From Kiritimatiellia bacterium (lineage in GTDB: Bacteria > Verrucomicrobiota > Kiritimatiellia > UBA8416): a DNA stretch of 7,835 bases. Each line of letters starts with the position of its first letter. Position 1 is the stretch's first letter. Positions 1 through 7,218 of the stretch are shown one piece after another. The DNA lies in NCBI GenBank assembly GCA_007126175.1, contig SLBU01000112.1, positions 1 to 7,835 on the forward strand, given 5' to 3'. Position numbers and translations under genes: made by a program. The notes under the pieces were generated by a model. The model made no database searches and was not told the origin of the DNA. It saw nothing but the letters and a program-made list of their open reading frames with translations.

Positions 1-1688
1 AAGTCGTCGGGGGCATGCTGCAGGCTCCAGAGCACCATCCACGCATGCACCTTGACGCCATGCTGTTTGCCTGCTGCCGTCACTTCGCGGGCAAAATCAT
101 GTTGCCCGGATACGGTCGGGAGAACCTCGGAGGGATAGAAGGCGGCGCCGCCCCACAGCAAGTTTGCAAATAGGTGGTTGATGCCCGCAGCCTTGAGCGC
201 TGCCACACTCTCGGACCATGGCAGGCCGCGGATGCCAGCCGCATCATGGGCCCAGACGCCTCGAAATTCTTTGCGGTCGGCGTTGCGCGAACGTAATGCG
301 GTATAATAGGCGGACTGTACCCGCTGCCTGAGGTTGGCGGCATGGGTTGCAACCTGCGGATAGGAGAGTGCAGCGATCCGTTGCTGCAATCGTTGCATAT
401 CGTGGTCAATCTCTTCCAGTTGTGGGGCAATGCGGCGGTGCTGGCGATGGTTGCGTGCCGTCTGCAGGATGAAGGCCCGTGCGCTGTCCCAGTCGCTATG
501 ATCCAGTAACGTGGTTGCCTGTTGGAGGGCCACCGCCGATAACTGGGGCGCCAGATCCGGTACGAGTAGCGCGATAAGCGCCATCAGCATACGCATTTTT
601 TCCTGGCGACCGATATTGGTGAGGACATGTCCGATATAGACGCCATTGGTTGCGAGGGTGACTGCCGGAATCCCGCTGTCCTGGCCTTGTCCATTTTGCC
701 AGGTGGCCAATACGCGGGCGGTGGTGCTGAACGGGCGATTGATGTTCCAGGAATCTTGGGCCACGCGTTCGGGTAAGGCATGTTGGGTGCCGCCTGCAAA
801 ATGCAGGAAGGCAAAGGCATCAGATGGCTCTGCCCGCATCCACTGCCACCGATCAATTTCGAGTAGGGGGGCAATGGTCTCGTTGAGGGCATAGGTTGCA
901 ATGAGTTTGCCGCCTTGACGGGTGAAGGCTTCCAAGCGCTGTGACACCTGTTTGGTCAAGACGGGATTGTAGGGCAATAGCAGGAGGCGCGTGCCTTTGG
1001 CGGGTGGGGCCGCACGGAGTTCGTCGTCGGTGATAATGGCGGCGGCAATGCCGTACTGGCGAAACCAGAGCTGAAGGCGCTCGACAAGACGATCGGCAAA
1101 GGCGGCATCGTCTGGTTTGGGGCCCCGCGCGTCGGTGTTACGAAGAATCAGGATCGGTACATTGGTGGCACGAAAATTGGCGATGCGAGCGGTTGTGTTG
1201 CGTGCATCCTGTTTCCAGAAGGAAATACGAACGCTACTGATGCGGTTCCAGCCGGCAGGGGTGCCCTCGGGATGAAAGTCGGCTCGGGACAGCGTTATGG
1301 ATTGCCAGTTGGTGCCTTCGATCTCGAACCAGCCCCCGTACCAACCGTCGCCGCTACGAAAATAGATGGCGGCGCGATTGACGGCGGTGGGGTCATCGAT
1401 CTGAATGTCGAATGCGATTACGCGCCATGGGCTCAGATCCTGTTCGATTGCGGCATCCCAATAGGCGCGATTCTGTAGTTGCTGCATGGGTAGGGGCATG
1501 GTAAGGCCGCGATTGCCACGGTATAGGTTCTCTACTGGTTTGAGGGCGGGCAGCCCGGGACCTGTCCAGGAACGTGGAGCGGCCGGGCCCGCAAAAAAGT
1601 GGAGGGCCGTTTCGGCGGTGGCCCCCGCTGGCAGCAGGAGCGTGAGCAAGAACAAAAGTAGCGCGCGGCGGTATATATGTTTTGGCAT
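1..1688 (-). CDS. Secreted family-10-like glycosylhydrolase (GHL10/DUF187 type), C-terminus off the left edge
   Basis: One uninterrupted minus-strand frame runs from the ATG at 1688 to the left edge (562 complete codons, no stop). Residues 1-25 form a signal peptide: basic start MPKHIYRR, a leucine-rich core and an ATA cleavage site before E26. Residues 26-175 look like a beta-sandwich, carbohydrate-binding-like module (aromatic-rich, with the run RISFWKQDARN near 154-164). Residues 178-375 resemble a class-I glutamine-amidotransferase/ThuA-like fold, with the strand LLLLPYN and then RLEAFTRQGGKLIATY. Residues 380-470 are a helical, coiled-coil-like linker. From about 474 the sequence matches the start of the GHL10 barrel: EFRGVWAHDAAG, then AAGINHLFANLLWGGAAFYPSEVL and KVHAWMVLWS. 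Such proteins are predicted to hydrolyse polysaccharides outside the cytoplasm; the substrate is unknown. The catalytic part lies mostly outside the window. Only a weak GGGAT precedes the ATG, so the start rests on the signal peptide. Confidence 0.86.
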   Translation of the reverse strand, partial: MPKHIYRRALLLFLLTLLLPAGATAETALHFFAGPAAPRSWTGPGLPALKPVENLYRGNRGLTMPLPMQQLQNRAYWDAAIEQDLSPWRVIAFDIQIDDPTAVNRAAIYFRSGDGWYGGWFEIEGTNWQSITLSRADFHPEGTPAGWNRISSVRISFWKQDARNTTARIANFRATNVPILILRNTDARGPKPDDAAFADRLVERLQLWFRQYGIAAAIITDDELRAAPPAKGTRLLLLPYNPVLTKQVSQRLEAFTRQGGKLIATYALNETIAPLLEIDRWQWMRAEPSDAFAFLHFAGGTQHALPERVAQDSWNINRPFSTTARVLATWQNGQGQDSGIPAVTLATNGVYIGHVLTNIGRQEKMRMLMALIALLVPDLAPQLSAVALQQATTLLDHSDWDSARAFILQTARNHRQHRRIAPQLEEIDHDMQRLQQRIAALSYPQVATHAANLRQRVQSAYYTALRSRNADRKEFRGVWAHDAAGIRGLPWSESVAALKAAGINHLFANLLWGGAAFYPSEVLPTVSGQHDFAREVTAAGKQHGVKVHAWMVLWSLQHAPDD

Positions 1689-1729
1689 AGGTCTGTATCC
1701 CATTCTGATGGTAGAGGTTTTTCTCGGGA

Positions 1730-1758
1730 ATACTACAATGATATCAGGTGCAGCCCAA
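1730..1758 (-). promoter_or_regulatory. Possible sigma-70-type promoter of the glycosylhydrolase gene
   Basis: On the minus strand TTGGGC (1758-1753) is followed after exactly 17 bases by TAGTAT (1735-1730). The -10 matches the consensus at four of six positions and the -35 only at its first three. Transcription would begin near 1723, leaving a leader of about 35 nt before the ATG at 1688. This is a pattern match in a short divergent intergenic region and nothing independent supports it. Confidence 0.3.
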
Positions 1759-1857
1759 ATAAAAAAGCGTTGCTGGTCAGGGAGACGAACAGGATTTGAC
1801 TTTTGGGGCGGGATGTACGAGCCTGTCGGGCAGTTAGGGGTGCAGGATGGAATCACA

Positions 1858-1863
1858 AGGAGG
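1858..1863 (+). promoter_or_regulatory. Strong Shine-Dalgarno AGGAGG fixing the start of the exported protein
   Basis: A perfect AGGAGG lies 6 nt before the ATG at 1870 and 3 nt before the tandem ATG at 1867. The spacing favours 1870. It rules out the in-frame upstream codons back to 1486, which are antisense to the divergent glycosylhydrolase gene or lie in the intergenic gap. No good promoter is visible upstream: TTGACT at 1796-1801 could be a -35 box but has no convincing -10 partner. Confidence 0.75.
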
Positions 1864-1869
1864 ACGATG

Positions 1870-3480
1870 ATGAAGCGGTATTTGGTGGTGGTGGCGTTGA
1901 GTGTGGGACTGCTCGGGCAGGTGGCTGTTGCGGGGACGCGTTTGGCTTCGGTCTATGTTGAGAGCATAAGCGCACTGCAAACGCAATTGTTGCAGGCGGC
2001 ACAGGTATTCGAGGCACCTGAGCTGGGTTCGGCTCCCATGATAATGAGTATGATGATACCGGGATTTGCGCAGATCGATAAGAATGCACCTGTGGGGATA
2101 CATGTGTATGCGGGCGGGGAGGATAAGGTCGGGGTTGTGATTTCGTTGACCCCTTCTGTCGCCCCCGAGGTTTTTCTGGGGGGATTGCTGGCAATGCAGG
2201 GTGCGACGCTTCCGGATGCGGTTGATGGCCGTTATGTCACGCCCAAGGGTGTGGCGCAGATGCAGGGCGAACAGCTTTTGATCGGGCGCAAGGTGCAGGA
2301 TTTGGATCTGGCATTGCAAACCGGTATTCCGGCGGTGCTGCCGGTCGTTCCGGGGTTGATTCGGTTGGATGTTGCGCCTGCGACGCTGGTCGAAATTCTG
2401 GGGGAACTGGAAGCGCTGGCGTTGGAGACCATGCCGGCTGATGCCGAGCAGCGCGAAATGCTGCAGAAGGGCATGGGATTCTATCGGCGGGGACTGGCGC
2501 AGGTGGCCTCGTTCCAACAGGGTATCGGGATTACTGAGCAAGGTTTGGTTTGTCGGAGTCGCATGCTGCCGCAGCCGGGGCGCGCACTGGAAGCCATTGT
2601 GCAGTCGCTACAGCCTGTGGATGCTACGTGGGTGGCACAGTTAGAGGAAGACCGCTTGTTTGGGGCGGTTGCGGGTGCCTACTCGATTCGGGAGGACATA
2701 TTGCGGTCGGTGCTGGATATGTATCTATCCTGGATGCAGACCGTGCCCGAAGAGTTTGCGATGGATCCTGCGCTGGTGCGGGCGATGTTTGAACCTTCGA
2801 TGGCTACTGTGGGGGCTCCCACCTTTTGGTTTGCAAATATGGGCGATGCCGGCTCCTTTGCCATGCTTGGAGGCGTGCGGGTGCCAGATGCCGAGAACCT
2901 GCTGCAGCAGATGATTGCCTTGAGTACGGGTGAGACGTATCAGAAGCAGATGGCCGCATCCGGGATGAAGGTGTCTGACCCGGTGGCCCGGGTTGTGAAC
3001 GACCAAACGGTCTATCGCTGGAGCGTGGAATTGGATGAAGAGGCTTTTTTGAAGCAGTTGCGGGAAGCGGGGGCCCCCGATGCGGATCAAGCGGATCTTG
3101 CCCCGCTCAAGCAGGTGCTGGATATGTTTCTTTCGGGCTATGATTATGCTGCGACCTCGGAAGGTCTGGCATTCGGTATTGGCGCTGAGGCCGGGATTGC
3201 GCAAGCGATGCAGTTGCTGGGAGGCGGCAAGAGCACAAGCCGTACGCTGTTGGAACGGATCGGTGCACCGGTTGCCCCCTATATGGTGGCGCGGTTTGAT
3301 CTGATCGCTTGGATGCAGGTGCTCGAGCAATTCGAAGCTGCCCCGGTGCCGGTTGTTGCGGGGCCTGGCGAGGGCGTGTTGTTTGCCGGCTGGCGCGTAG
3401 GTGCCGCAGTGGAGCAGATGATGCTGATTCCGGCGGCCGACATTCGCGCACTGAAAGCGGCGGCGCAAGCGGCACAGTAG
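1870..3480 (+). CDS. Exported protein of unknown function with an apparent internal repeat
   Basis: The 536-residue product begins with a clear signal peptide: MKRY, a hydrophobic core, and an AVA cleavage site at residues 19-21. There is no further obvious membrane segment, so it is probably periplasmic or secreted. I recognise no named family. It is rich in A, V, L, M and Q and has only one cysteine (about residue 228). Segments in the two halves resemble each other: RLDVAPATLVEILGELEA (165-182) and RFDLIAWMQVLEQFEA (475-490), and also GVVISLTPSVAPEVFLGGLL (88-107) and FAMLGGVRVPDAENLLQQMI (330-349). This suggests two copies of one alpha/beta unit, as in several poorly characterised exported proteins. 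Its coding strand favours G-ending codons while the minus-strand neighbours favour C-ending ones, consistent with a strand-wide G excess. It is divergent from the glycosylhydrolase gene and convergent with oppC; no functional link to either can be shown. Confidence 0.85.
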   Translation: MKRYLVVVALSVGLLGQVAVAGTRLASVYVESISALQTQLLQAAQVFEAPELGSAPMIMSMMIPGFAQIDKNAPVGIHVYAGGEDKVGVVISLTPSVAPEVFLGGLLAMQGATLPDAVDGRYVTPKGVAQMQGEQLLIGRKVQDLDLALQTGIPAVLPVVPGLIRLDVAPATLVEILGELEALALETMPADAEQREMLQKGMGFYRRGLAQVASFQQGIGITEQGLVCRSRMLPQPGRALEAIVQSLQPVDATWVAQLEEDRLFGAVAGAYSIREDILRSVLDMYLSWMQTVPEEFAMDPALVRAMFEPSMATVGAPTFWFANMGDAGSFAMLGGVRVPDAENLLQQMIALSTGETYQKQMAASGMKVSDPVARVVNDQTVYRWSVELDEEAFLKQLREAGAPDADQADLAPLKQVLDMFLSGYDYAATSEGLAFGIGAEAGIAQAMQLLGGGKSTSRTLLERIGAPVAPYMVARFDLIAWMQVLEQFEAAPVPVVAGPGEGVLFAGWRVGAAVEQMMLIPAADIRALKAAAQAAQ

Positions 3481-3487
3481 TTGCGGG

Positions 3488-4345
3488 TTATCTTGGGGTA
3501 TGGCGAGGGTCCATGGCATCGCGCAGGGCATCGCCGATGGTGTTGAGGGCGACGAGTGCGAGGCAGAGGGTTGTGCCGGGCACAATGAGGAGCCATGGAT
3601 AGCTTTCCATGGCACGGGCACCATCGCGGATCAAGAGCCCCCATGAACTCATGGGGGGCTGTACACCGAGGCCGAGAAAGCTGAGGAAGGACTCGAGCAG
3701 GATGACGCGCGGTATGGTCAGGGTGGTGTAAACAATGACGGGGCCGATCATGTTGGGAATCATGTGGCGGATCATGATGCGCAGGTGTGAGAAGCCCAGT
3801 GCGCGGGCGGCACGGATATAGGTTTGTTCCTTGAGTGCCAGCACCTGGCCGCGGACGATGCGTGCCATTGTGAGCCATTCGACGGCACCAATGGCAACAA
3901 AGAGCAGCAGGATGTTGCGGCCAAAGACGACCATCAGGATAATCACGAAGACGGTAAAGGGCAGGGCGTAGAGGGCATCGACGATGCGCATCATGATGTT
4001 GTCGGTGCGTCCGCCGGCATAGCCGGATAGGGTACCGTAGCTTACGCCGATTCCAAGTGCCACCAGGGTTGCAGCAATACCAACGGCCAGGGATACGCGA
4101 CCCCCATAGAGAAGCCGCGTGAGCAGGTCGCGGCCGAGGTCGTCGGTACCCAGCCAATGTCCGGGCCGGGGTGGGACGGGCCCGAGGTCCAGATCCTGGA
4201 AGTCGTAGGGGTAGGGCGAGAGCAGGGGCGCGGCAATAGCCATGACAGAGAGGAGCACGAGCAGAACAAGTGCGACACGCGCCATCCGGTTACGGAAAAA
4301 ACGCCGGGCAATATGGCGGGCAGGATCTGATAGGCGTAGATTCAT
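3488..4345 (-). CDS. oppC: Peptide-type ABC transporter permease, OppC/DppC family
   Basis: The 285-residue inner-membrane protein is the usual length for the DppC/OppC half of a binding-protein-dependent ABC importer. A short cytoplasmic N-terminus is followed by TM1 (about 22-42), then the family signature WLGTDDLGRD (64-73) and further membrane spans near 84-108, 122-142, 144-160, 200-220 and 251-270. The cytoplasmic EAA loop, which docks the ATPase subunits, is RAARALGFSHLRIMIRHMIP (178-197). Conserved FLSFLGLGVQPP and SSWG follow, and the C-terminus (NTIGDALRDAMDPR) is typical. The ATG at 4345 shares ATGA with the oppB stop, indicating translational coupling. The stop lies 7 bp from the stop of the convergent exported-protein gene, so no oppD or oppF follows. 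Substrates may be oligopeptides, dipeptides, or sugars in related subfamilies; sequence does not decide. Confidence 0.94.
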   Translation of the reverse strand: MNLRLSDPARHIARRFFRNRMARVALVLLVLLSVMAIAAPLLSPYPYDFQDLDLGPVPPRPGHWLGTDDLGRDLLTRLLYGGRVSLAVGIAATLVALGIGVSYGTLSGYAGGRTDNIMMRIVDALYALPFTVFVIILMVVFGRNILLLFVAIGAVEWLTMARIVRGQVLALKEQTYIRAARALGFSHLRIMIRHMIPNMIGPVIVYTTLTIPRVILLESFLSFLGLGVQPPMSSWGLLIRDGARAMESYPWLLIVPGTTLCLALVALNTIGDALRDAMDPRHTPR

Positions 4346-5262
4346 GGCTTGATCTTGATGCGCGGGTTGAGGAGTGCGAGCAATATATCGACGATCATAT
4401 TGCATGCGATGACCAGGGTGGCGTAGAAGGCGACCAAGCCCAGTACGAGGGTATAGTCGCGATTGAAGGCTGCGGAGACGAAAATGCGCCCGAGGCCGGG
4501 AATGTGGAAGAGGGTTTCAATGACAAAGGAACCGGATATCAGGCCAGCAATGGCGGGGCCGAGAAAGGAAACAACGGGGAGAATGCCGGGCTTGAGTGCG
4601 TGTATGGCAATGACGCGGATGGGATGCAGTCCTTTGGCGTGGGCACTGCGGATGTAGTCCAGCGGAAGAACTTCCAGTAGTCCGGCCCGTGCGAGTCGGG
4701 CGATATAGGCGGCATACACGATTCCGAGCGTGATCGATGGCAGAATGCGATCAGTCGCGGCATTCCAACCGGAGGCTTGCACCCAGCCGAGTTGCAGCGA
4801 GAAAAAAAGCACGAGCAGGGGGCCCAGCACAAAGGGAGGAATACAGATGCCGACGAGGGCCGATGCCATGGTGGTATGGTCGAGCCAGGAGCCGGGGCGC
4901 AGGGCCGCGGCGATGCCGGCAGGCAGCCCCACGATAAGTGCGACCAGTAGTGCCCAGGCGCCTAGTTCGAGGGAGATGGGGAATGCCGTTGCGATGATTT
5001 CGTTTACACTGCGTCCGCTTTGTGTAAGCGAGGGGCCTAGGTCACCACGCAACAGACCCCCGAGATAGCGCATGTATTGGACGGGCAGGGGTTGATCCAA
5101 CCCGTAGTGTTGATTGAGTTGTTCGAGGGTGTGCGGGGGGTAGGCGCGCTCGTCGGTAAACGGACCTCCCGGCGCCAAGCGCACCAGAATAAAGGCGATG
5201 GTAACGGCTGCCCAGAGTACCGGTATCGCCGTCAGGCAGCGTTTAAGAAAAAAGGTAAACAT
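4342..5262 (-). CDS. oppB: Peptide-type ABC transporter permease, OppB/DppB family
   Basis: The 306-residue product has the length and layout of OppB/DppB permeases: TM1 at about 9-29 ending in the classic VRLAPGGPF, a periplasmic segment with HYGLDQPLPVQY and LLRGDLGPSL, and further spans near 98-121, 135-157, 173-190, 228-250 and 272-298. The EAA loop is SAHAKGLHPIRVIAIHALKP (206-225) and the conserved ETLFHIPGLGRIF is at 249-261. It would form the membrane channel with OppC. I chose the ATG at 5262 because the protein then begins exactly as the family does. The ATGs at 5271 and further upstream would add a non-conserved tail. No clear Shine-Dalgarno precedes any of these starts. It is first of the two-gene unit and overlaps oppC by 4 bp. 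No substrate-binding protein gene lies upstream, where family operons usually have one; a DUF433 gene on the opposite strand is there instead. Confidence 0.93.
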   Translation of the reverse strand: MFTFFLKRCLTAIPVLWAAVTIAFILVRLAPGGPFTDERAYPPHTLEQLNQHYGLDQPLPVQYMRYLGGLLRGDLGPSLTQSGRSVNEIIATAFPISLELGAWALLVALIVGLPAGIAAALRPGSWLDHTTMASALVGICIPPFVLGPLLVLFFSLQLGWVQASGWNAATDRILPSITLGIVYAAYIARLARAGLLEVLPLDYIRSAHAKGLHPIRVIAIHALKPGILPVVSFLGPAIAGLISGSFVIETLFHIPGLGRIFVSAAFNRDYTLVLGLVAFYATLVIACNMIVDILLALLNPRIKIKP

Positions 5263-5266
5263 GGCC

Positions 5267-5297
5267 TTCATAGTGCGCAAGGCAATCCAAAAGTCAA
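5267..5297 (-). promoter_or_regulatory. Possible promoter of oppBC, which would make oppB nearly leaderless
   Basis: TTGACT (5297-5292, minus strand, five of six consensus bases) is followed by TATGAA (5272-5267) after 19 bases, which is long. An alternative -10, CACTAT (5275-5270), gives a spacer of 16 but a poorer match. With TATGAA the transcript would start within a few bases of the oppB ATG at 5262, which would explain the missing ribosome binding site. The -35 box lies beside the start region of the divergent DUF433 gene. Confidence 0.25.
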
Positions 5298-5301
5298 GCC
5301 G

Positions 5302-5553
5302 TTGCATGCAACAAATCGCAGATGCGCCCGATATGACAGCGCTGAAAGAACGCAGCTTGACTGGCGGGGGATTATCCATTCCGACCCCGCTGTTTTGCTG
5401 GGAAAGCCCGTTGTAAGAGGAACGCGCTTATCGGTTGATTTCATCTTGCGGTTGTTTGGCAACGGCTGGAGTATGCGCGAGGTGCTGGAGAATTATCCCG
5501 GCTTAACGGATGAATCACTGCAAGCCGTATTTGCCTATGCAGGTGAGTGTTGA
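5302..5553 (+). pseudogene. DUF433 antitoxin-like gene, probably frameshifted
   Basis: The frame ending at the TGA at 5551-5553 encodes a clear DUF433 (PF04255) domain: WRGIIHSDPAVLLGKPVVRG, TRLSVDFIL, a GWSMREVLENYPGLT helix-turn-helix-like stretch, and LQAVFAYAGEC. The family is a small DNA-binding domain found mostly as the antitoxin beside PIN-like toxins. The conserved frame has no ATG nearby; only a TTG at 5302 gives a normal-length protein (83 aa). The next frame has an ATG at 5333 giving MTALKERS, a more natural N-terminus, and loses the conserved frame near 5356-5362. At the other end the same alternative frame continues past the TGA as ERDRLRQRPLPAVWV to a stop at 5599, a plausible lost C-terminal tail. 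This suggests a deletion near 5356 and a compensating one-base insertion near 5551. No toxin gene follows. A functional TTG-initiated form cannot be excluded. Confidence 0.6.
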
Positions 5554-5732
5554 GCGTGATCGCCTTCGCCAGCGTCCTCTCCCGGCGGTGTGGGTATAGT
5601 TGCCGGGAGTTCGGTTGACGATTCTGATTTCCTACCCGTAATCCATTCTCGTCGCCGTTCTCGTGTGCCCAAAAGGAATGTTACTGCTGCGCTGATGGTA
5701 AAGTTACAACTTGCCTTGCCCGGGATGTGGAT
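5554..5732. other. Gap between the DUF433 gene and the ATPase 3' end, no gene recognised
   Basis: This gap is where the PIN-like/DUF5615 toxin partner of a DUF433 antitoxin would be expected. All three plus-strand frames are interrupted by stops within short distances and none resembles such a toxin. The minus-strand frame directly downstream of the ATPase stop stays open across the gap but shows no recognisable domain. The segment contains the hairpin at 5579-5609. Confidence 0.5.
5579..5609. repeat. Inverted repeat with 8-bp arms
   Basis: CTCCCGGC (5579-5586) and GCCGGGAG (5602-5609) form a perfect 8-bp, GC-rich stem with a 15-nt loop. It lies between the 3' ends of the DUF433 gene (plus) and the ATPase gene (minus), where a bidirectional terminator would be useful. 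No T-run follows on either strand, so it is not a standard intrinsic terminator. Confidence 0.45.
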
Positions 5733-7217
5733 CTATTGCTTGAACAGGGTTTCGGCGTCTATGTGACTGGCGACCAGTTCTTTTGCGTAGGCATTGTCGA
5801 CAACACCATGTGTTGTGATAAAGGTGATGAAAACATTTTTTCGCGTGTCAGATTCACGGCAGAACGTGTCGCGCTTATGCCGCAGGATGCTGGCATACCG
5901 CTTGTCAATGGTAAACGTGCCTTCCGAGAATTTCATCTCACAGAGGTTGATTGTTTCGTCGGCCCGCTCGATCAGCAGATCGATTTGCGTTCCGTTCTCA
6001 CTTGCGTGAGGGCGATGGCGCCAAGGTGCTTCTGCAGTTTGCACCCCGCTGATTCCCAGGGCTGCCTTGATCTGACGCAAGTGTTTGAGGCAGATGCCCT
6101 CGAAGGCGTACCCCGACCAGGCGCGCCATTTAGGAGATTGCCGTTTCTTCATCCAGTATCCGTCTTCCGGGGTTCTCTTGCCTAGCGGGGCAAGCCAGGC
6201 ACAATGAAAAAGCGAAAACTCGTCCGATAATCGATACAGTGCATCTTTTTCCTTTCGCCCGAACGGAATGCGCACAAGCAGAAATCCGGATTCGGCGAGT
6301 TCGTTCAGTCGCCGGGTTGTGCCACCTCCTGACGGCAGTCCCGTCGCCGCCAGCAATTCGTTACGCGTCAATCCTTCACGCTTGGCAGCCAGTGCCTTCA
6401 CGATGGCCAGATGTTCTTCCGGGTGGTCGAAAAGCGATGCATATAGACGGTTGAATTCATCCCGGAGTTCGCCTTGCGACGCGAAGCAAACATTGTCTAT
6501 GATCTGGAACGCAGAGAGCCCTGGCTCCGCCATTTTCAGATAGTGGGGAACTCCGCCGAATGCCATATACAGTTCAATCACCTGATACGGTGTCAGATCG
6601 ATACCACGCGACTTGAGAAACGCCGCTGTCTCACCAAGTGTAAAGGGAAGCAAGCGAACCCTACGGGTAATCCGGTTATGGAGACCACCCTTGGCCGCGA
6701 TAAGATGCTGCACCATCCAAGAGGCGGCGGAACCGCAGACCACGAGCAGAATATCTTTTCGACGGGACGCCCAACTGTTCCAGAAATGTTCAAGTGCCGG
6801 ACAGAACCTAGACCGACGAGTATCCAGCCAGGGAATCTCGTCCAAAAACACCACATGCTTGCTATTCGCCGCAGGTGGCGGCAATGCTTCAATATGACGC
6901 TGAAGCTGCTCGAACGCTGCACGCCAGGAATCGGGGGGCTGCAACGATTCGCGCAACCCCTTGGCTTGGCCCAACGCTATCGCAAAGTTTTCGAGTTGAT
7001 CGGCCAGCGTCACGCCGTGCATACCGATCAACTCGAAACGAATGGCGTTCCCGAAAAACTCCCGCACCAGATAGGTCTTGCCCACGCGGCGGCGACCGTA
7101 GATGGCGACAAACTCGGCCTCTCCGGAAGCCATCGCCAACGCTAGCTTTCGCATCTCGGGTACACGCCCGGTAAGTCCCGCAGGTGTCGGTTGTAATGCC
7201 GTCACTTCTTTATTCAT
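5733..7217 (-). CDS. AAA/STAND-type ATPase (PF01637) with C-terminal DUF234 nuclease-like domain
   Basis: The 494-residue protein carries GRRRVGKT (Walker A, residues 41-48), HVVFLDE (Walker B, acidic pair D126-E127) and a sensor-1-like strand LLVVCGSAAS (157-166), the pattern of the archaeal-type ATPase family PF01637. Residues about 265-320 look like a winged helix (LTRNELLAATG, then RRLNELAESGFL). The C-terminal third matches DUF234 (PF03008), with SGYAFEGICLKHL (368-380) and then QIDLLIE and LCEMKF. The E373, D413 and E427-x-K429 layout fits a PD-(D/E)XK nuclease-like core. Family members are cytoplasmic and mostly of unknown function, common in archaea and in accessory regions of bacteria. 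The gene is intact. The ATG at 7217 was chosen because domain spacing is normal from it; a GTG at 7235 in the same frame would add six residues. Neither start has a good ribosome binding site. It is flanked by two toxin-less antitoxin genes on the opposite strand. Confidence 0.9.
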   Translation of the reverse strand: MNKEVTALQPTPAGLTGRVPEMRKLALAMASGEAEFVAIYGRRRVGKTYLVREFFGNAIRFELIGMHGVTLADQLENFAIALGQAKGLRESLQPPDSWRAAFEQLQRHIEALPPPAANSKHVVFLDEIPWLDTRRSRFCPALEHFWNSWASRRKDILLVVCGSAASWMVQHLIAAKGGLHNRITRRVRLLPFTLGETAAFLKSRGIDLTPYQVIELYMAFGGVPHYLKMAEPGLSAFQIIDNVCFASQGELRDEFNRLYASLFDHPEEHLAIVKALAAKREGLTRNELLAATGLPSGGGTTRRLNELAESGFLLVRIPFGRKEKDALYRLSDEFSLFHCAWLAPLGKRTPEDGYWMKKRQSPKWRAWSGYAFEGICLKHLRQIKAALGISGVQTAEAPWRHRPHASENGTQIDLLIERADETINLCEMKFSEGTFTIDKRYASILRHKRDTFCRESDTRKNVFITFITTHGVVDNAYAKELVASHIDAETLFKQ

Positions 7218-7218
7218 G

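Noticed and set aside
1486..1869. In-frame upstream extension of the exported protein by 128 codons
   Set aside because: It covers the antisense of the glycosylhydrolase start and the intergenic gap, while AGGAGG plus a signal peptide mark the start at 1870.
2725..3624. Long minus-strand open frame of 299 codons antisense to the exported protein
   Set aside because: Composition is R/H/P/Q-rich, no family is recognisable, and it overlaps both the exported protein and the oppC end.
3638..3657. Hairpin with arms CCCCCATGA and TCATGGGGG
   Set aside because: It lies inside oppC and encodes conserved residues PPMSSWG, so the palindrome follows from codon choice; there is no T-run and it is not at a gene end.
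3279..4157. Long minus-strand open frame of 292 codons overlapping oppC
   Set aside because: It is rich in R, P and H with no recognisable domain and lies out of frame under a clear OppC permease; typical shadow in GC-rich coding DNA.
5554..5622. Remnant of a PIN-like toxin directly after DUF433
   Set aside because: A GTG-started frame at 5556 gives about 20 residues before a stop and resembles no toxin N-terminus.
6474..7145. Plus-strand open frame of 223 codons antisense to the ATPase
   Set aside because: The opposite strand encodes Walker A and Walker B motifs; this frame has no recognisable domain.
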